Shown piece after piece: positions 1 through 7,769 of a stretch of DNA of 22,856 bases (position 1 is its first letter; the number at the start of each line of letters is the position of its first letter). The notes under the pieces are model-generated. The model was not told where the DNA came from, did no database searches, and worked only from the letters and a program-made list of their open reading frames with translations. The position numbers and the translations under genes were made by a program. Source of the DNA: Actinomycetota bacterium (lineage in GTDB: Bacteria; Cyanobacteriota; Vampirovibrionia; Obscuribacterales; Obscuribacteraceae). The stretch covers positions 1 through 22,856 of the forward strand of contig CAJCIF010000018.1 in NCBI GenBank assembly GCA_903970355.1, written 5' to 3'.

Positions 1-857
1 TTCCACTTAGCAAAAGCCTTTTCTAACACGATAGGCCAAATTCCGAAGTCGTTACTCCTATTACTCATCGCTCGCTCAGTATCTGTAGGACTGTTCACTG
101 TAATTTGCTCATTGGGTCCTATAGTCACTGTATAAGTGCCATCTTTGTTGTCCTTAATCATGCTTCGGATGCGCTCAGGATGCGTTACTGCAACAGCGGC
201 AACGCATGCAACAAATCCACAGTCTCCGATTTGACCCTGGTTAATGGCTTCCATCGAAATTCCTTTCCTGCCGAATAAAACGTCGTTGTAGGATTGATCC
301 GGCAATTGGTGCAAGGAATTTTTCCAAAGTCCGTAGTATCTCTCGAATTCTCGTCTTTTCACTCCGTCGGGAAACATGGCTATTGGAGTGTGTTCCGGGT
401 CCTTTTCCGTAGCCCGGATAAACTGCGCTATCATCTGCGCTTGCACTCCCTTGAATTTCGGGTTTAAGGATGCCTCTCCCAGTTCTTCTAATGTGACGAT
501 GCCGCTTTTGTCTTTATCAAGAATGTCGAACAGTTGATCTGCAGGATTGCGAATATCATCCGGCACCAAGGTCGTCTTTACAGAGTGCTCTTGCCTTAGT
601 ATTCGGTCTTGCACATTAGGCACGAACGTAATGGCGGAAATATTTCCGGCAGCATCTTTTTCAATGCTTACGCCGCCCTGCATTGGGCCTGTACTTTTGT
701 GGAAATAAGAATCAAGAATAGGCGCTATATTCTTCAGCTGTTTGCTGTTGAGGCTTTGTAACTCGTCTCGCAACTTTTGCAAGGCAGCTGCATCACCAAG
801 CATGGCATTTGTTGCATCACGCTCGATGTTCAATACAACATTACTTAGATCCACCAT
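1..857 (-). CDS. Calpain-like (C2 family) cysteine protease with EF-hand, 3' part cut off by window edge
   Basis: The reading frame is open from an ATG at 857 to the left edge, giving 285 residues with no stop. Residues 1-80 form a small alpha/beta domain shared with the next gene. An EF-hand loop follows at 483-518 (DKDKSGIVTLEE, with acidic or oxygen ligands at positions 1, 3, 5, 9 and 12). Residues 207-217 read NQGQIGDCGFV, the calpain active-site block QGxxGDCxF, with the catalytic Cys213 at 219-221. WPIVLEKAFAKW at the edge matches the calpain segment after the Cys motif. The His and Asn of the triad would lie beyond the window. No signal peptide is seen, so it is probably cytoplasmic unless exported by a non-Sec route. 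GGAG sits 4 bases before the ATG, and the start lies inside the upstream gene (17-base overlap), suggesting translational coupling. The family assignment is strong; calcium control is inferred from the EF-hand. Confidence 0.82.
   Translation of the reverse strand, partial: MVDLSNVVLNIERDATNAMLGDAAALQKLRDELQSLNSKQLKNIAPILDSYFHKSTGPMQGGVSIEKDAAGNISAITFVPNVQDRILRQEHSVKTTLVPDDIRNPADQLFDILDKDKSGIVTLEELGEASLNPKFKGVQAQMIAQFIRATEKDPEHTPIAMFPDGVKRREFERYYGLWKNSLHQLPDQSYNDVLFGRKGISMEAINQGQIGDCGFVACVAAVAVTHPERIRSMIKDNKDGTYTVTIGPNEQITVNSPTDTERAMSNRSNDFGIWPIVLEKAFAKW
483..518 (-). other. EF-hand calcium-binding loop in the calpain-like protease
   Basis: The twelve-residue loop reads DKDKSGIVTLEE, preceded by FDIL and followed by L. 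It has Asp at 1 and 3, Ser at 5, Gly at 6, Ile at 8-equivalent spacing, Thr at 9 and Glu at 12, a textbook calcium loop. The aligned loop in the neighbouring paralogue is one residue shorter and lacks the Gly. Confidence 0.8.
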
Positions 858-2103
858 GATGCTCCCAAAGATCCGATGTTGATTGATCGAGCGGATAATC
901 CAGACTCGAGAAATTTTTCATGAACGTTTCCAGGGACATTCGCAATTCGCCAGCGGGTGTACCGGACTGCACTCCACCCGAATTGTAAACAGTCACTGTG
1001 CCGCCATCTGAACCAAGGCGATCGAAGTTAAGTACTGCGTAAGTTTGCGCATCGAACCCATCACCAGTTTTGCCATCAATCAAAGCTCTCGGGCTAGCAA
1101 CTAATGGAACTTTCTTTTTCATTGCTTTTGACAGGAAATCTGCCACTTCCGACGGCGCTTTTTTCACCATGATGAAAGTCGCCGGGAGTTCCGTCGCCAG
1201 GAATCCTGGTTCCGAACCGCCCTCAAGCCCTAACCTTCGTATCCAAGCCGCCTCAAGAACGTTAGCCCACACGCCAGAATCACTAACTCGATTACCCAAT
1301 CCAACTTCAGCATCTGTCAGTTCAATGTTGTAAGTTCTTCCGCCCCAGTTAACTGAATAGGTATTATTGCCGTTGTCTTTAATCATGCTCCTAATTTTTT
1401 GCGGGTCTCTTTCTGCTAGCGCTGCAAGTTGTGCTTCAAGTGTGGAATCCAACCCTAAGCCGTGCTTTATCGCATCCGGTGTGATACCTCTTCTGCCAAA
1501 TAGGGTTCTCTCTTTCGCCATGTTCTCTTCGGCCGCCTTCATATCAGCTTCTATTTCCGGATAGCTTTTCCAGTTGGCTCTAATTTGCTCTAAATCTTTC
1601 CTGGTTATCCCTTCTGGAAATCTTGCGGGTGCCGCCTCGTGCGAATGATCTATCTGTTCCAAGCAAATAAGAGTATCGATCGTTTGAGCGTCAACCCCTT
1701 TAAAGCGAGGGTCTAATGCTGCCGCGCTCAGTTCGTTCAACGTGATGTAAGTATTATCCGGGTCGAGTTGTTTGAATATTCGTTCGGCGTTGTCTACAAA
1801 ATTGGTCGTTTCCAATGAAGTTTGCACAGAATGTGCGGAATACTGAAATCTATCTCGTAATGCAGGCTCGAAAGTGATGGCGGTAACATTTCCAGATTTA
1901 TCTCGTTCGACATTCACCCCTGCAATCAACTTATTAGAACTCTTGCCAAACTCAGTTTCTAAAATAGGTGCAACTGATCGCAATTGTCCTTCGTTTAACG
2001 AGTGAAGGTCCTGACGAAGCCGATCGAGAGCCTTTGCGTCACCTCGCATAGCAGCCTTTGCTTCACTTTCGATTTGAGTTGCAACTGTCCTTGAATCAAT
2101 CAA
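841..2103 (-). CDS. Calpain-like pseudoprotease, paralogue of the downstream gene, lacking catalytic Cys and His
   Basis: A 420-residue protein that aligns without gaps to the next gene across the active-site region. Where the neighbour has QGQIGDCGF, this one has HGLGLDSTL (residues 214-222), so the catalytic Cys is Ser220 and the oxyanion-hole Gln is His214. The calpain His block is DAQTYAVLNF (351-360), with Gln where His is expected; an Asn block (YNSGG, Asn374) remains. The EF-hand region (LDPDNTYITLNEL, about 113-125) is one residue short and has lost its Gly. The frame is intact and well coded, so this is a maintained pseudoenzyme rather than a decayed gene. The TTG start at 2103 is supported by GGAG 8 bases upstream and by N-terminal alignment with the paralogue (MIDS versus MVDL). 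It is co-directional with the protease gene and overlaps it by 17 bases. A role as regulatory subunit, inhibitor or substrate-binding scaffold is inference. Confidence 0.75.
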   Translation of the reverse strand: MIDSRTVATQIESEAKAAMRGDAKALDRLRQDLHSLNEGQLRSVAPILETEFGKSSNKLIAGVNVERDKSGNVTAITFEPALRDRFQYSAHSVQTSLETTNFVDNAERIFKQLDPDNTYITLNELSAAALDPRFKGVDAQTIDTLICLEQIDHSHEAAPARFPEGITRKDLEQIRANWKSYPEIEADMKAAEENMAKERTLFGRRGITPDAIKHGLGLDSTLEAQLAALAERDPQKIRSMIKDNGNNTYSVNWGGRTYNIELTDAEVGLGNRVSDSGVWANVLEAAWIRRLGLEGGSEPGFLATELPATFIMVKKAPSEVADFLSKAMKKKVPLVASPRALIDGKTGDGFDAQTYAVLNFDRLGSDGGTVTVYNSGGVQSGTPAGELRMSLETFMKNFSSLDYPLDQSTSDLWEHHGGSK

Positions 2104-2150
2104 GACCGGTTCTCCGCAAACTAATTGCTGATATAGCTTAGTTGGCAGAT

Positions 2151-2172
2151 ATTACCGAGTTATTACCAAGTT
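2151..2172. repeat. Tandem 11-bp direct repeat beside a 10-bp palindrome, upstream of the pseudoprotease gene
   Basis: ATTACCGAGTT and ATTACCAAGTT lie back to back (one mismatch). They are followed at 2173-2182 by the palindrome GGGCATGCCC. Both sit 48-79 bases upstream of the TTG start at 2103, in the 100-base gap after the CAP-domain gene. They could be a regulator site, but nothing here proves it. Confidence 0.35.
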
Positions 2173-2203
2173 GGGCATGCCCCTCAACCTGTTAATTTTC
2201 CCT

Positions 2204-3688
2204 CTATTCCAATAGGAGTGTCCGCATTGAAAACGGTTGTTGCCTTTGGCCAACACCGCTTATTACTGCCCATAAGGTCAAATAGTACAAACCTGGCTGC
2301 CAGTTCGTACCGGGTGTAATTTCACAGCGAAACGTTTGTCCTTGAGTATAAAGTCGTGCTTCTGGTGTGTGAGTTTCTGGCCTTGGAAAAACCGAAAGAA
2401 CAACGTCGACCGCAGGGCCAACCGAACCATGAAACTTTGGCTCCGTTTGATCCTGCAAAATATTTTGTGGTATTGGTTGTGGTGCATCTTCGCGACATAG
2501 TATCGCGCTATGTATCCTTGCATCAGGAGCCAGTTGTCCCGAAAAAACGTAAGTCACTCCTCTACGCAAACTACGAGCTGATTCAAAATAGTTTTCAGCA
2601 TACCTGTTTATAAATTCCTGGCTGCTCGTGACGTGTCGAAGGATCTTACTTTTGCCTTGATATCGTAGTTCAATGAGTGTCAGCCCTAATCCAACATGGG
2701 TTCGAGCAGGATTTAGAATATTCCGGCGGTGCCCGTCTTTCGGTGGTATTTCGTCGAAAAACCCGTGTTCCTCGAATTCTATTTCGCTTTTCGTAAACTG
2801 CTGGTTGTCTGGAACCCTGAACAGGAAACCTGGTTTTGGAGCGCAGCCATGCGAATTTTCTGCATCACAATCAAATCCACCCAGATCACAGTAACGCTGT
2901 GCAGGTTTCTTTCCATCCGGATGCCAGTGCGAATTGAATTGCAGTTTTGCCGTAGTATCTGAATGGTATTGAGCCACCCGGCAGGCCACTTCATCAAGTT
3001 TTACTGGCTTACGACCTTCCGTGGCACGATCTCGATTAATCAGAAATAGCGCGTACTCCCGTGCCTGAGGCAACGTCAATAGTTCCTCTGTCGGTTGTAT
3101 TTGCTGGTCAACCTTTTCGGCAGGCAGGGTGACGCTTTTGCTTGGCTGTGGATCAGGCTGAATAAGAGGAGAGAGATGAGCGGATTGCATTGCGTTTTCC
3201 CAGCGTATCGATGTTTGGCTGTCTACCGCTGGACGTCCATTCGAATTTGCTTGGTTCGCATTTTCATTATTCGTATTCGCTTCATTCGTATTTGCTTCGC
3301 ATGGCTTGAAAGAAATATCTAGTTTCAATGGTCCCTTTAGTTCACTTACGGCATTGCCAGAGACAAAGCATTTGGAGACTGCCTCAAGCGCAGCATTATC
3401 ATCGCTTTGAATGCCGCTGGATTGCTTAATTTCCATGGCTTTCAAATTTCCACCTGCATCGATTGCGAAATATACCGATAAAGAATTTTTGTGTGGCGCA
3501 GACTCACACCAATTGTTTTCGATAGCGCTACGCAGAGTAGACAAATAGGTGCGAACCGATGCTGCCGGATGCGAGTCGGTTACATTCACCGACACGAACT
3601 GCTTTTCTGCTAACACGGGACTGCTTGAAAGCAAAATCAAAGAAAAAATGGTGCACATTTTTCCAATCAGATTTGTTTTCTTGCTCAA
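2204..3688 (-). CDS. Secreted CAP (SCP/PR-1) domain protein with N-terminal TonB/TolA-C-like domain
   Basis: The 494-residue protein starts with a Sec signal peptide (residues 1-27: Lys3, Lys4 and Lys10, then IFSLILLSSSPVLA). Residues 40-130 resemble the TonB/TolA C-terminal fold: SVRTYLSTLRSAIENNW, then a strand pattern with DAGGNLKAMEI and a paired Cys region. An Asn-rich linker follows (131-150). Residues about 205-345 are a CAP domain: LINRDRATEGRKPVKLD, HSDTTAKLQFNSHWH, and the hallmark DGHRRNILNP with HVGLGL. CAP proteins are extracellular and bind sterols, lipids or glycans, or act as proteases; none of these roles can be assigned here. The last 110 residues are unrecognised. The start is TTG at 3688, preferred over ATG at 3658 because it supplies the charged n-region; AGG lies 9 bases upstream. 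It lies 35 bases after the 3724-4404 gene on the same strand, probably one transcript. Confidence 0.78.
   Translation of the reverse strand: MSKKTNLIGKMCTIFSLILLSSSPVLAEKQFVSVNVTDSHPAASVRTYLSTLRSAIENNWCESAPHKNSLSVYFAIDAGGNLKAMEIKQSSGIQSDDNAALEAVSKCFVSGNAVSELKGPLKLDISFKPCEANTNEANTNNENANQANSNGRPAVDSQTSIRWENAMQSAHLSPLIQPDPQPSKSVTLPAEKVDQQIQPTEELLTLPQAREYALFLINRDRATEGRKPVKLDEVACRVAQYHSDTTAKLQFNSHWHPDGKKPAQRYCDLGGFDCDAENSHGCAPKPGFLFRVPDNQQFTKSEIEFEEHGFFDEIPPKDGHRRNILNPARTHVGLGLTLIELRYQGKSKILRHVTSSQEFINRYAENYFESARSLRRGVTYVFSGQLAPDARIHSAILCREDAPQPIPQNILQDQTEPKFHGSVGPAVDVVLSVFPRPETHTPEARLYTQGQTFRCEITPGTNWQPGLYYLTLWAVISGVGQRQQPFSMRTLLLE
3239..3298 (-). repeat. Asn-rich coding repeat (NANT/EANT-type linker)
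   Basis: Residues 131-150 of the CAP protein repeat short units of the form EANTN, NENAN and QANSN, encoded by near-identical TTCG-rich hexamers on the plus strand. The repeat separates the TonB-C-like and CAP domains and is a likely site of length variation by slippage. Confidence 0.6.
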
Positions 3689-3723
3689 TAGTTAAAACCT
3701 GAATGTGCGCGGATGCAAGAAGC

Positions 3724-4404
3724 TCAGTGCGAAAGCTGCGGTGCCGTTCCCTCACGGGTTCTTAACCATTCTCGTTGCAAACCATCAGTGTAGATCGTGT
3801 TGTTTACGGCGCCATTATGTTCGACATTGCTTAGAGCTTGGCCTGGTGTCATACCGTTCATGTACATCTTTACACCTGGAGCAATCATGCGGTAATTACC
3901 GTGTCCACCAGCGTATGGACTGGCTTGCATGCTTTCCACGTAGGTTTTAATTCTGTCTTCGATTATGCCACGAGCTCTCATGGAGGCTACGTTTCGATCA
4001 ATTTCTGCTTGCATTCCCGTTGGGCCGTTGCCTTGCGGAGGCGGCGAGGTCATTCGGTTGTGCATTTGATTAGGAGGTGCATTGTAGGCCGGCGAACTAA
4101 CGTAGCCGGGATGGTTGTTTGGATTTGGCGAAGAGTAATTCGAAGGAGGTGTATTGTTTCCGCCTGGAAAGCTCATAATTGTTGTGCCATTCGAATTCTG
4201 AGGATGCCAGGCAGGGGGATGTCCGTAAACAAAGGAACCATCCGGAGCCTGTTGCCCGGGGCCCGGCGGACTGTAGTTGTATGGAGCAGAGTTCTGTCCA
4301 TAACCGTTGCCTTGTGCATTGCTTACGCTAATGGATGCCATCGAAAAGAGCGCAAAAATTGCTACCTTGTATTGAATCCGGTTAGAGCTGTAATTAGTAG
4401 ACAT
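3724..4404 (-). CDS. Secreted Pro/Asn/Gly-rich protein of unknown function
   Basis: A 226-residue protein from the ATG at 4404. A signal peptide covers residues 1-30 (NRIQYK, then VAIFALFSMASISVS, with a likely cut after SNA). Residues 31-130 are low-complexity, rich in Pro, Asn, Gly, Ser and Tyr, the composition of an extended extracellular or wall-spanning region. Residues 135-226 look folded: an amphipathic helix (MQAEIDRNVASMRARGI), then IKTYVESMQASPYAGGHGNY and a short C-terminal part. I recognise no family. An in-frame GTG at 4440 with GGA 8 bases upstream would add 12 residues; I prefer the ATG because it gives an ordinary signal peptide. It leads the minus-strand run into the CAP gene and is divergent from the EF-hand gene at 4749. 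Confidence 0.6.
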   Translation of the reverse strand: MSTNYSSNRIQYKVAIFALFSMASISVSNAQGNGYGQNSAPYNYSPPGPGQQAPDGSFVYGHPPAWHPQNSNGTTIMSFPGGNNTPPSNYSSPNPNNHPGYVSSPAYNAPPNQMHNRMTSPPPQGNGPTGMQAEIDRNVASMRARGIIEDRIKTYVESMQASPYAGGHGNYRMIAPGVKMYMNGMTPGQALSNVEHNGAVNNTIYTDGLQREWLRTREGTAPQLSH

Positions 4405-4748
4405 TAGTTTTACCCGTTTGCCGTTTACCAATTTGTGCACTCATGATTCCAGGCTGTGCCGCAGGCCGGAAAGACAATCTTGAGTACTTGCCAATATATC
4501 CTATTGTTGGTAACGGGTCAAAACGGTGACATTATCTAAAAGTCATCCAGGAAACGAATGACAATTAGAATCCTTAACCGCATCAATGTGAACGTGAATT
4601 TTTGGGCAAACAGCTATTCCGTGTGCCACTATAGGTGGTGACTAGCTGAACTTCCTTTTTGATACATCACGCGTCCATTAACTTTTCAAGTAGAAGATGG
4701 TGCTACATTTACTCTTGTAATTTACGGGTTAATGTTGAGGCTGGTACT
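4405..4748. other. Intergenic region between divergent secreted-protein genes
   Basis: The 344 bases separate the minus-strand gene ending its 5' side at 4404 from the GTG of the EF-hand gene at 4749, so promoters for both must lie here. I see a short CCAC-TATAG-GTGG hairpin at 4626-4638 and AT-rich stretches, but no -35/-10 pair I would defend and no operator. The plus-strand frame extends upstream to 4659 without a stop, but that part does not look coding. Confidence 0.5.
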
Positions 4749-5021
4749 GTGAAAAAACAAATTCCAATAATTGCTGTTGTCCTTTTCGGTCTTAATTATG
4801 CACCAGCCGCTCTTGCGGATTGGTACGATCACTATGATCATGATCGCGATCATAACTGGAATTGGGAAGAGTGGAGAGATGCTCGCAGACACTGGGAAAA
4901 AGTGCACCATGAAGAAAAGCGATTGTCAGACGAAGAACTTCGCGCTGAATTCGATCGCTTTGACCACGATCACGATCATCATTTGTCGAGAGAAGAAGCC
5001 AAGGCTTGGGGTCGCTGGTAA
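4749..5021 (+). CDS. Small secreted His-rich double EF-hand protein
   Basis: A 90-residue protein. The GTG start at 4749 has GAGG at 4737-4740 (8-base spacing) and opens a clean signal peptide: KKQIPIIAVVLFGLNYAPAALA, cut before DWYDH. Two 12-residue EF-hand loops follow, D30-E41 (4836-4871; DHDRDHNWNWEE) and D72-E83 (4962-4997; DHDHDHHLSREE). Both keep Asp at 1, 3 and 5 and Glu at 12, but have His in place of the usual Gly at position 6. The linker is rich in Glu, Lys, His and Trp. It should bind calcium, and the alternating Asp/His could also bind Zn, Ni or Cu. It is periplasmic or released. A longer frame from 4659 exists, but only the GTG has a ribosome site and places a signal peptide at the N-terminus. 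Confidence 0.72.
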   Translation: MKKQIPIIAVVLFGLNYAPAALADWYDHYDHDRDHNWNWEEWRDARRHWEKVHHEEKRLSDEELRAEFDRFDHDHDHHLSREEAKAWGRW

Positions 5022-5037
5022 ATCCATTTCTACAAAG

Positions 5038-6453
5038 CTATTTGTTTAAAGGAGTTTCGAGCTGAACCAGCCTGGATATCTGCTCTTCAAGAACTTCTCT
5101 GGGCAACCGATGCAACTTCTTGTTGTGCTGGTATTGCAACTCACGTTGTACCTCAATTGTAAGGTTATCACCTAACGTGACTAGCGTTGCGCTAGCGTAC
5201 GCCGTGGTTCCACCTAAAAGCATAGGAGCTCCTCCCACTGGACTTTTGGGAAAGCGATCGCTTGCTATTATGCCTGTAATGCCCAAACTCATTTTTGCGC
5301 TTCCAACGAAACCCCCCACAAAGACACGGTTTAATGCAGCTCCGTATGCTTTTTGCCTTTCCCGCTTAAGCTGTTTGACATAATCGGAATCCTTCTCATT
5401 GTGGTTATCGTAAATCGCTAGTCTATTTATCATTGCTATTTGAAGCACATCCCGCTCATGAAGTTGGCACAGATTCTTTAGTTCGATCAAATCCTTGTTT
5501 AATGCATCGATGGCTGATTGCCTTATTGGATCATGCGCTTTTCGACTGTACTGATGGTGTTCGCTTGCAACACCAGCCAATCTGCTCAAAAGTGGATTTG
5601 CTGCTATCAATGCACCAGATATGGTGGTTAGTACGTTTGATGGCACGCCGAGCGCTGGTCTTTGATCGAATTGTTGATCAATTCCCACCAGGTTGCCGGC
5701 CGCTCCCGTCAAATTTTTTGCTGCGTCAAGCACATAGAACACGTTTTGAGAGACTTCTTGCCGCCGTACTGTGTTTCGATAATCATTAAATTGAAGCTGC
5801 GCTAGCCTTTGCAAATCGACTAAAACCTTTTGCTCTGCAGAAAAAATGCCAAGTTCCGCCTGAGATAAGCTTGTTGAACGAGACAAGATTTCGGTCCTTT
5901 CGTTCAGTTCCTTTTCGATTTCTGCTTGAAGCTTCGAGACCTCGCGCCGTACGTTCTTCTCATCTAGTTTCTTTCTTCTTGTTTCGAAAGCTCTTATTGC
6001 ATTGAGCGTCAGTTCGACACCATCACCTGCCGCTCCAACAAACTGTCCCACCATTTGTGGAATCAAAGAATCTTCCAAATCCCTGCGCCCCACCTTTTGG
6101 TGAGCGAGCTGGCGAGCACGTTCAACTATTCCTACCTGGAGTCCAGCTTCTATTCCTGCAGCGTTCGACTCTTGGAAAAGAAAATATCGCCAAGCTTTCC
6201 ATCTGTTGGCAGGTGTGGCTTCGAGAAAAAATCTTAGACTAAGTCGTTCAATCTCTAGCTCCTTTTTAAGAACGTCTGCTGTCAATGAGTCTAATTCTGC
6301 ATATCTGTTGGCTGAAAGCTGATGAACGTCCGGAGATGTTTGCTCCGTAGATGCCAAACACATAGCAACTGCACCAGCAAAATTTATAGCAAGCACCAAT
6401 TGCATAGCGACCGCTATTTTTAAAACCAGATCCCATTTGAATGCAATTTTCAA
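5038..6453 (-). CDS. Uncharacterised secreted or membrane-anchored coiled-coil protein
   Basis: A 471-residue protein not recognised as a family. Residues 1-34 form a signal peptide or anchor (MKIAFKWDLVLK, then a long hydrophobic run to MCLA). The rest is mostly helical, with charged stretches at about 50-75, 155-215 (FETRRKKLDEKNVRREV onward, coiled-coil-like) and 305-380. Two Gly/Ala-rich hydrophobic segments near residues 385-405 and 415-435 (VGGFVGSAKMSLGITGII; MLLGGTTAYASATLVTLG) could be membrane helices or hairpins. TTG at 6453 is the only possible start before the in-frame stop at 6478-6480, and its ribosome site is weak. The gene is convergent with the EF-hand gene (16-base gap) and divergent from the gene at 6610. 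Confidence 0.55.
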   Translation of the reverse strand: MKIAFKWDLVLKIAVAMQLVLAINFAGAVAMCLASTEQTSPDVHQLSANRYAELDSLTADVLKKELEIERLSLRFFLEATPANRWKAWRYFLFQESNAAGIEAGLQVGIVERARQLAHQKVGRRDLEDSLIPQMVGQFVGAAGDGVELTLNAIRAFETRRKKLDEKNVRREVSKLQAEIEKELNERTEILSRSTSLSQAELGIFSAEQKVLVDLQRLAQLQFNDYRNTVRRQEVSQNVFYVLDAAKNLTGAAGNLVGIDQQFDQRPALGVPSNVLTTISGALIAANPLLSRLAGVASEHHQYSRKAHDPIRQSAIDALNKDLIELKNLCQLHERDVLQIAMINRLAIYDNHNEKDSDYVKQLKRERQKAYGAALNRVFVGGFVGSAKMSLGITGIIASDRFPKSPVGGAPMLLGGTTAYASATLVTLGDNLTIEVQRELQYQHNKKLHRLPREVLEEQISRLVQLETPLNK

Positions 6454-6609
6454 GTTTCTTTGCCATCGAAAATACCCTTATAACACCTCGGTGACATTGA
6501 CTCAACAGCCTTTAGCGCCTGCATAAACACTTCTTTCATTGCCAACTACCAGCCAAAACTTCCTGTTACTTTCAAAATGACTTGACGCACTTACCAGGGG
6601 ATTTTGGAA

Positions 6610-7104
6610 ATGAGCCTAGAGAATTACTTAAGCGCTAACGCAATACAAGCCAGACAGGACGTGAACGCTGAACTGGATTTTGCACACTCCGCTTCTGGGA
6701 TCGCCTGGGGTGAGCCGGATAGAAAATTCTTAGCCCAAAATGGTGCTAAAGAGATGCATGCGCAGGATTTGCCATCTCTCAGCATAACAGGGGGATCGGC
6801 CGCTACTCTCTATGAGTCAATGAACAAGTTTGCTTATTCAACTGACAATGCTGAACCGTCACACCAAGATCCTCAAGGCGTCAGCAATCTGATCTCCTGC
6901 TTGCGAGACGCCTATCTTCAAGGTTACGACGGAAAAACTGGAGTAGAGGCGGTTAAAGCTTTGGCTAATGAAGTAAACAAACTGTTCCCTCATAAAAAGA
7001 GGCATATCAGCATTACTCCACAGCGTCACCACAGCAATGTATTTGATTGGGAGTTACGGTATCCAGATGGCTGCATGTGGTACACGCAGTCCGTAGAATC
7101 GTAG
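6610..7104 (+). CDS. Hypothetical cytoplasmic protein, 164 aa
   Basis: No family recognised. The ATG at 6610 is preferred to the TTG at 6604 because GGGG at 6597-6600 is then 9 bases upstream. No signal peptide is present. The N-terminus (SLENYLSANAIQARQDVNAELDFAHS) is polar and probably disordered. From about residue 90 a folded domain begins, with LISCLRDAYLQGYDGKTGVEA, a helix VKALANEVNKLF, then strands HISITPQ and FDWELRYPDGCMWY. The helix-strand-strand tail could be a small alpha/beta domain. It is probably expressed on its own: the next gene begins 30 bases downstream but encodes a secreted protein. Confidence 0.5.
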   Translation: MSLENYLSANAIQARQDVNAELDFAHSASGIAWGEPDRKFLAQNGAKEMHAQDLPSLSITGGSAATLYESMNKFAYSTDNAEPSHQDPQGVSNLISCLRDAYLQGYDGKTGVEAVKALANEVNKLFPHKKRHISITPQRHHSNVFDWELRYPDGCMWYTQSVES

Positions 7105-7134
7105 TCTTTTTGAAACAGCAAAGCTGGCGCCTAA

Positions 7135-7710
7135 ATGATTCGTCTTCGCTTCATCATCTGCATGTATGATTGTTGCATGCAAAATTTTCAATTAGTCCTA
7201 ACTGGTGCCATAGCTATAAATCTTTTCGTCGGAACTTCGTTTGCTCAACAGTCCAACAATAGTATTTTTCTGGGCATTCCAAATAGCAGCCCGGGTGTTT
7301 TTTGGCCAAGAGCGGAGAGTCTCGAGACATTAGGTTTTGGTCGTTTATATCCTAATGGTCCCGAATTCGGATTAGGTAACACCTCAGGCGGTTTTGGTTT
7401 GGCTGGAACAGGTCCATTATCTGGAGTCGGACTTACACAAAGAAGCGTTCCAAGCTTAGAGCAGGCCGAATTCGAACAGCCAGCAATAACAAAACGCCTG
7501 GTCGAGTCTCTCAACGAACAAAGGTCCAATTTTCAAATTCTAAACAGTCAGGTCTTGAGCAACACTTTTCGCTTTGAGATCCCAAGGGGATCTGTGGGAC
7601 AAACACTTCAGATGAGCCCAGTCGTTCGATCGGATGATTTCATTAGCGCAGACCGCGTGTTGAAAGACCAACCTGCTAAAACCGAGGACATCTTAAAGTC
7701 CGGTTTATGA
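7135..7710 (+). CDS. Secreted Gly/Pro-rich protein of unknown function
   Basis: A 191-residue frame with a signal peptide ending in NLFVGTSFA before QQSNN. The start is uncertain: ATG at 7135 gives a long Arg-containing n-region, ATG at 7177 (residue 15) a compact but uncharged one, and neither has a good ribosome site. Residues 45-105 are Gly-rich with alternating aromatic residues (FGRLYPNGPEFGLGN, FGLAGTGPLSGVGL). The C-terminal half is ordinary, with FRFEIPRGSVGQTLQM. It precedes the export operon but is separated from it by 227 bases and has its own signal peptide, so it is unlikely to be that system's cargo. Confidence 0.5.
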   Translation: MIRLRFIICMYDCCMQNFQLVLTGAIAINLFVGTSFAQQSNNSIFLGIPNSSPGVFWPRAESLETLGFGRLYPNGPEFGLGNTSGGFGLAGTGPLSGVGLTQRSVPSLEQAEFEQPAITKRLVESLNEQRSNFQILNSQVLSNTFRFEIPRGSVGQTLQMSPVVRSDDFISADRVLKDQPAKTEDILKSGL

Positions 7711-7769
7711 AAAATTAGAGGCCCGAAAGAAGAAACTATGGACGTTTGTGCCCTGAACATGTAAAGTTG

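Noticed and set aside
841..2103. Treating the calpain-like gene without Cys/His as a decayed pseudogene
   Set aside because: The frame is intact over 420 codons, has a good ribosome site, and keeps close alignment to its paralogue, so it looks maintained.
3239..3298. Possible CRISPR-like or satellite repeat
   Set aside because: The periodicity is coding (Asn-rich linker) with no spacers; the whole window shows no CRISPR array.
3838..4407. Plus-strand 189-codon frame opposite the P/N/G-rich gene
   Set aside because: Antisense shadow; Cys/Arg/Trp/His-rich composition, and the minus strand has a proper signal peptide.
4659..4748. Thirty-codon upstream extension of the EF-hand gene
   Set aside because: It would put the signal peptide internal; the GTG at 4749 has GAGG 8 bases upstream.
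5735..5748. TAGAACACGTT resembling half of the TetR operator
   Set aside because: A single half-site inside coding sequence with no symmetric partner; chance match.
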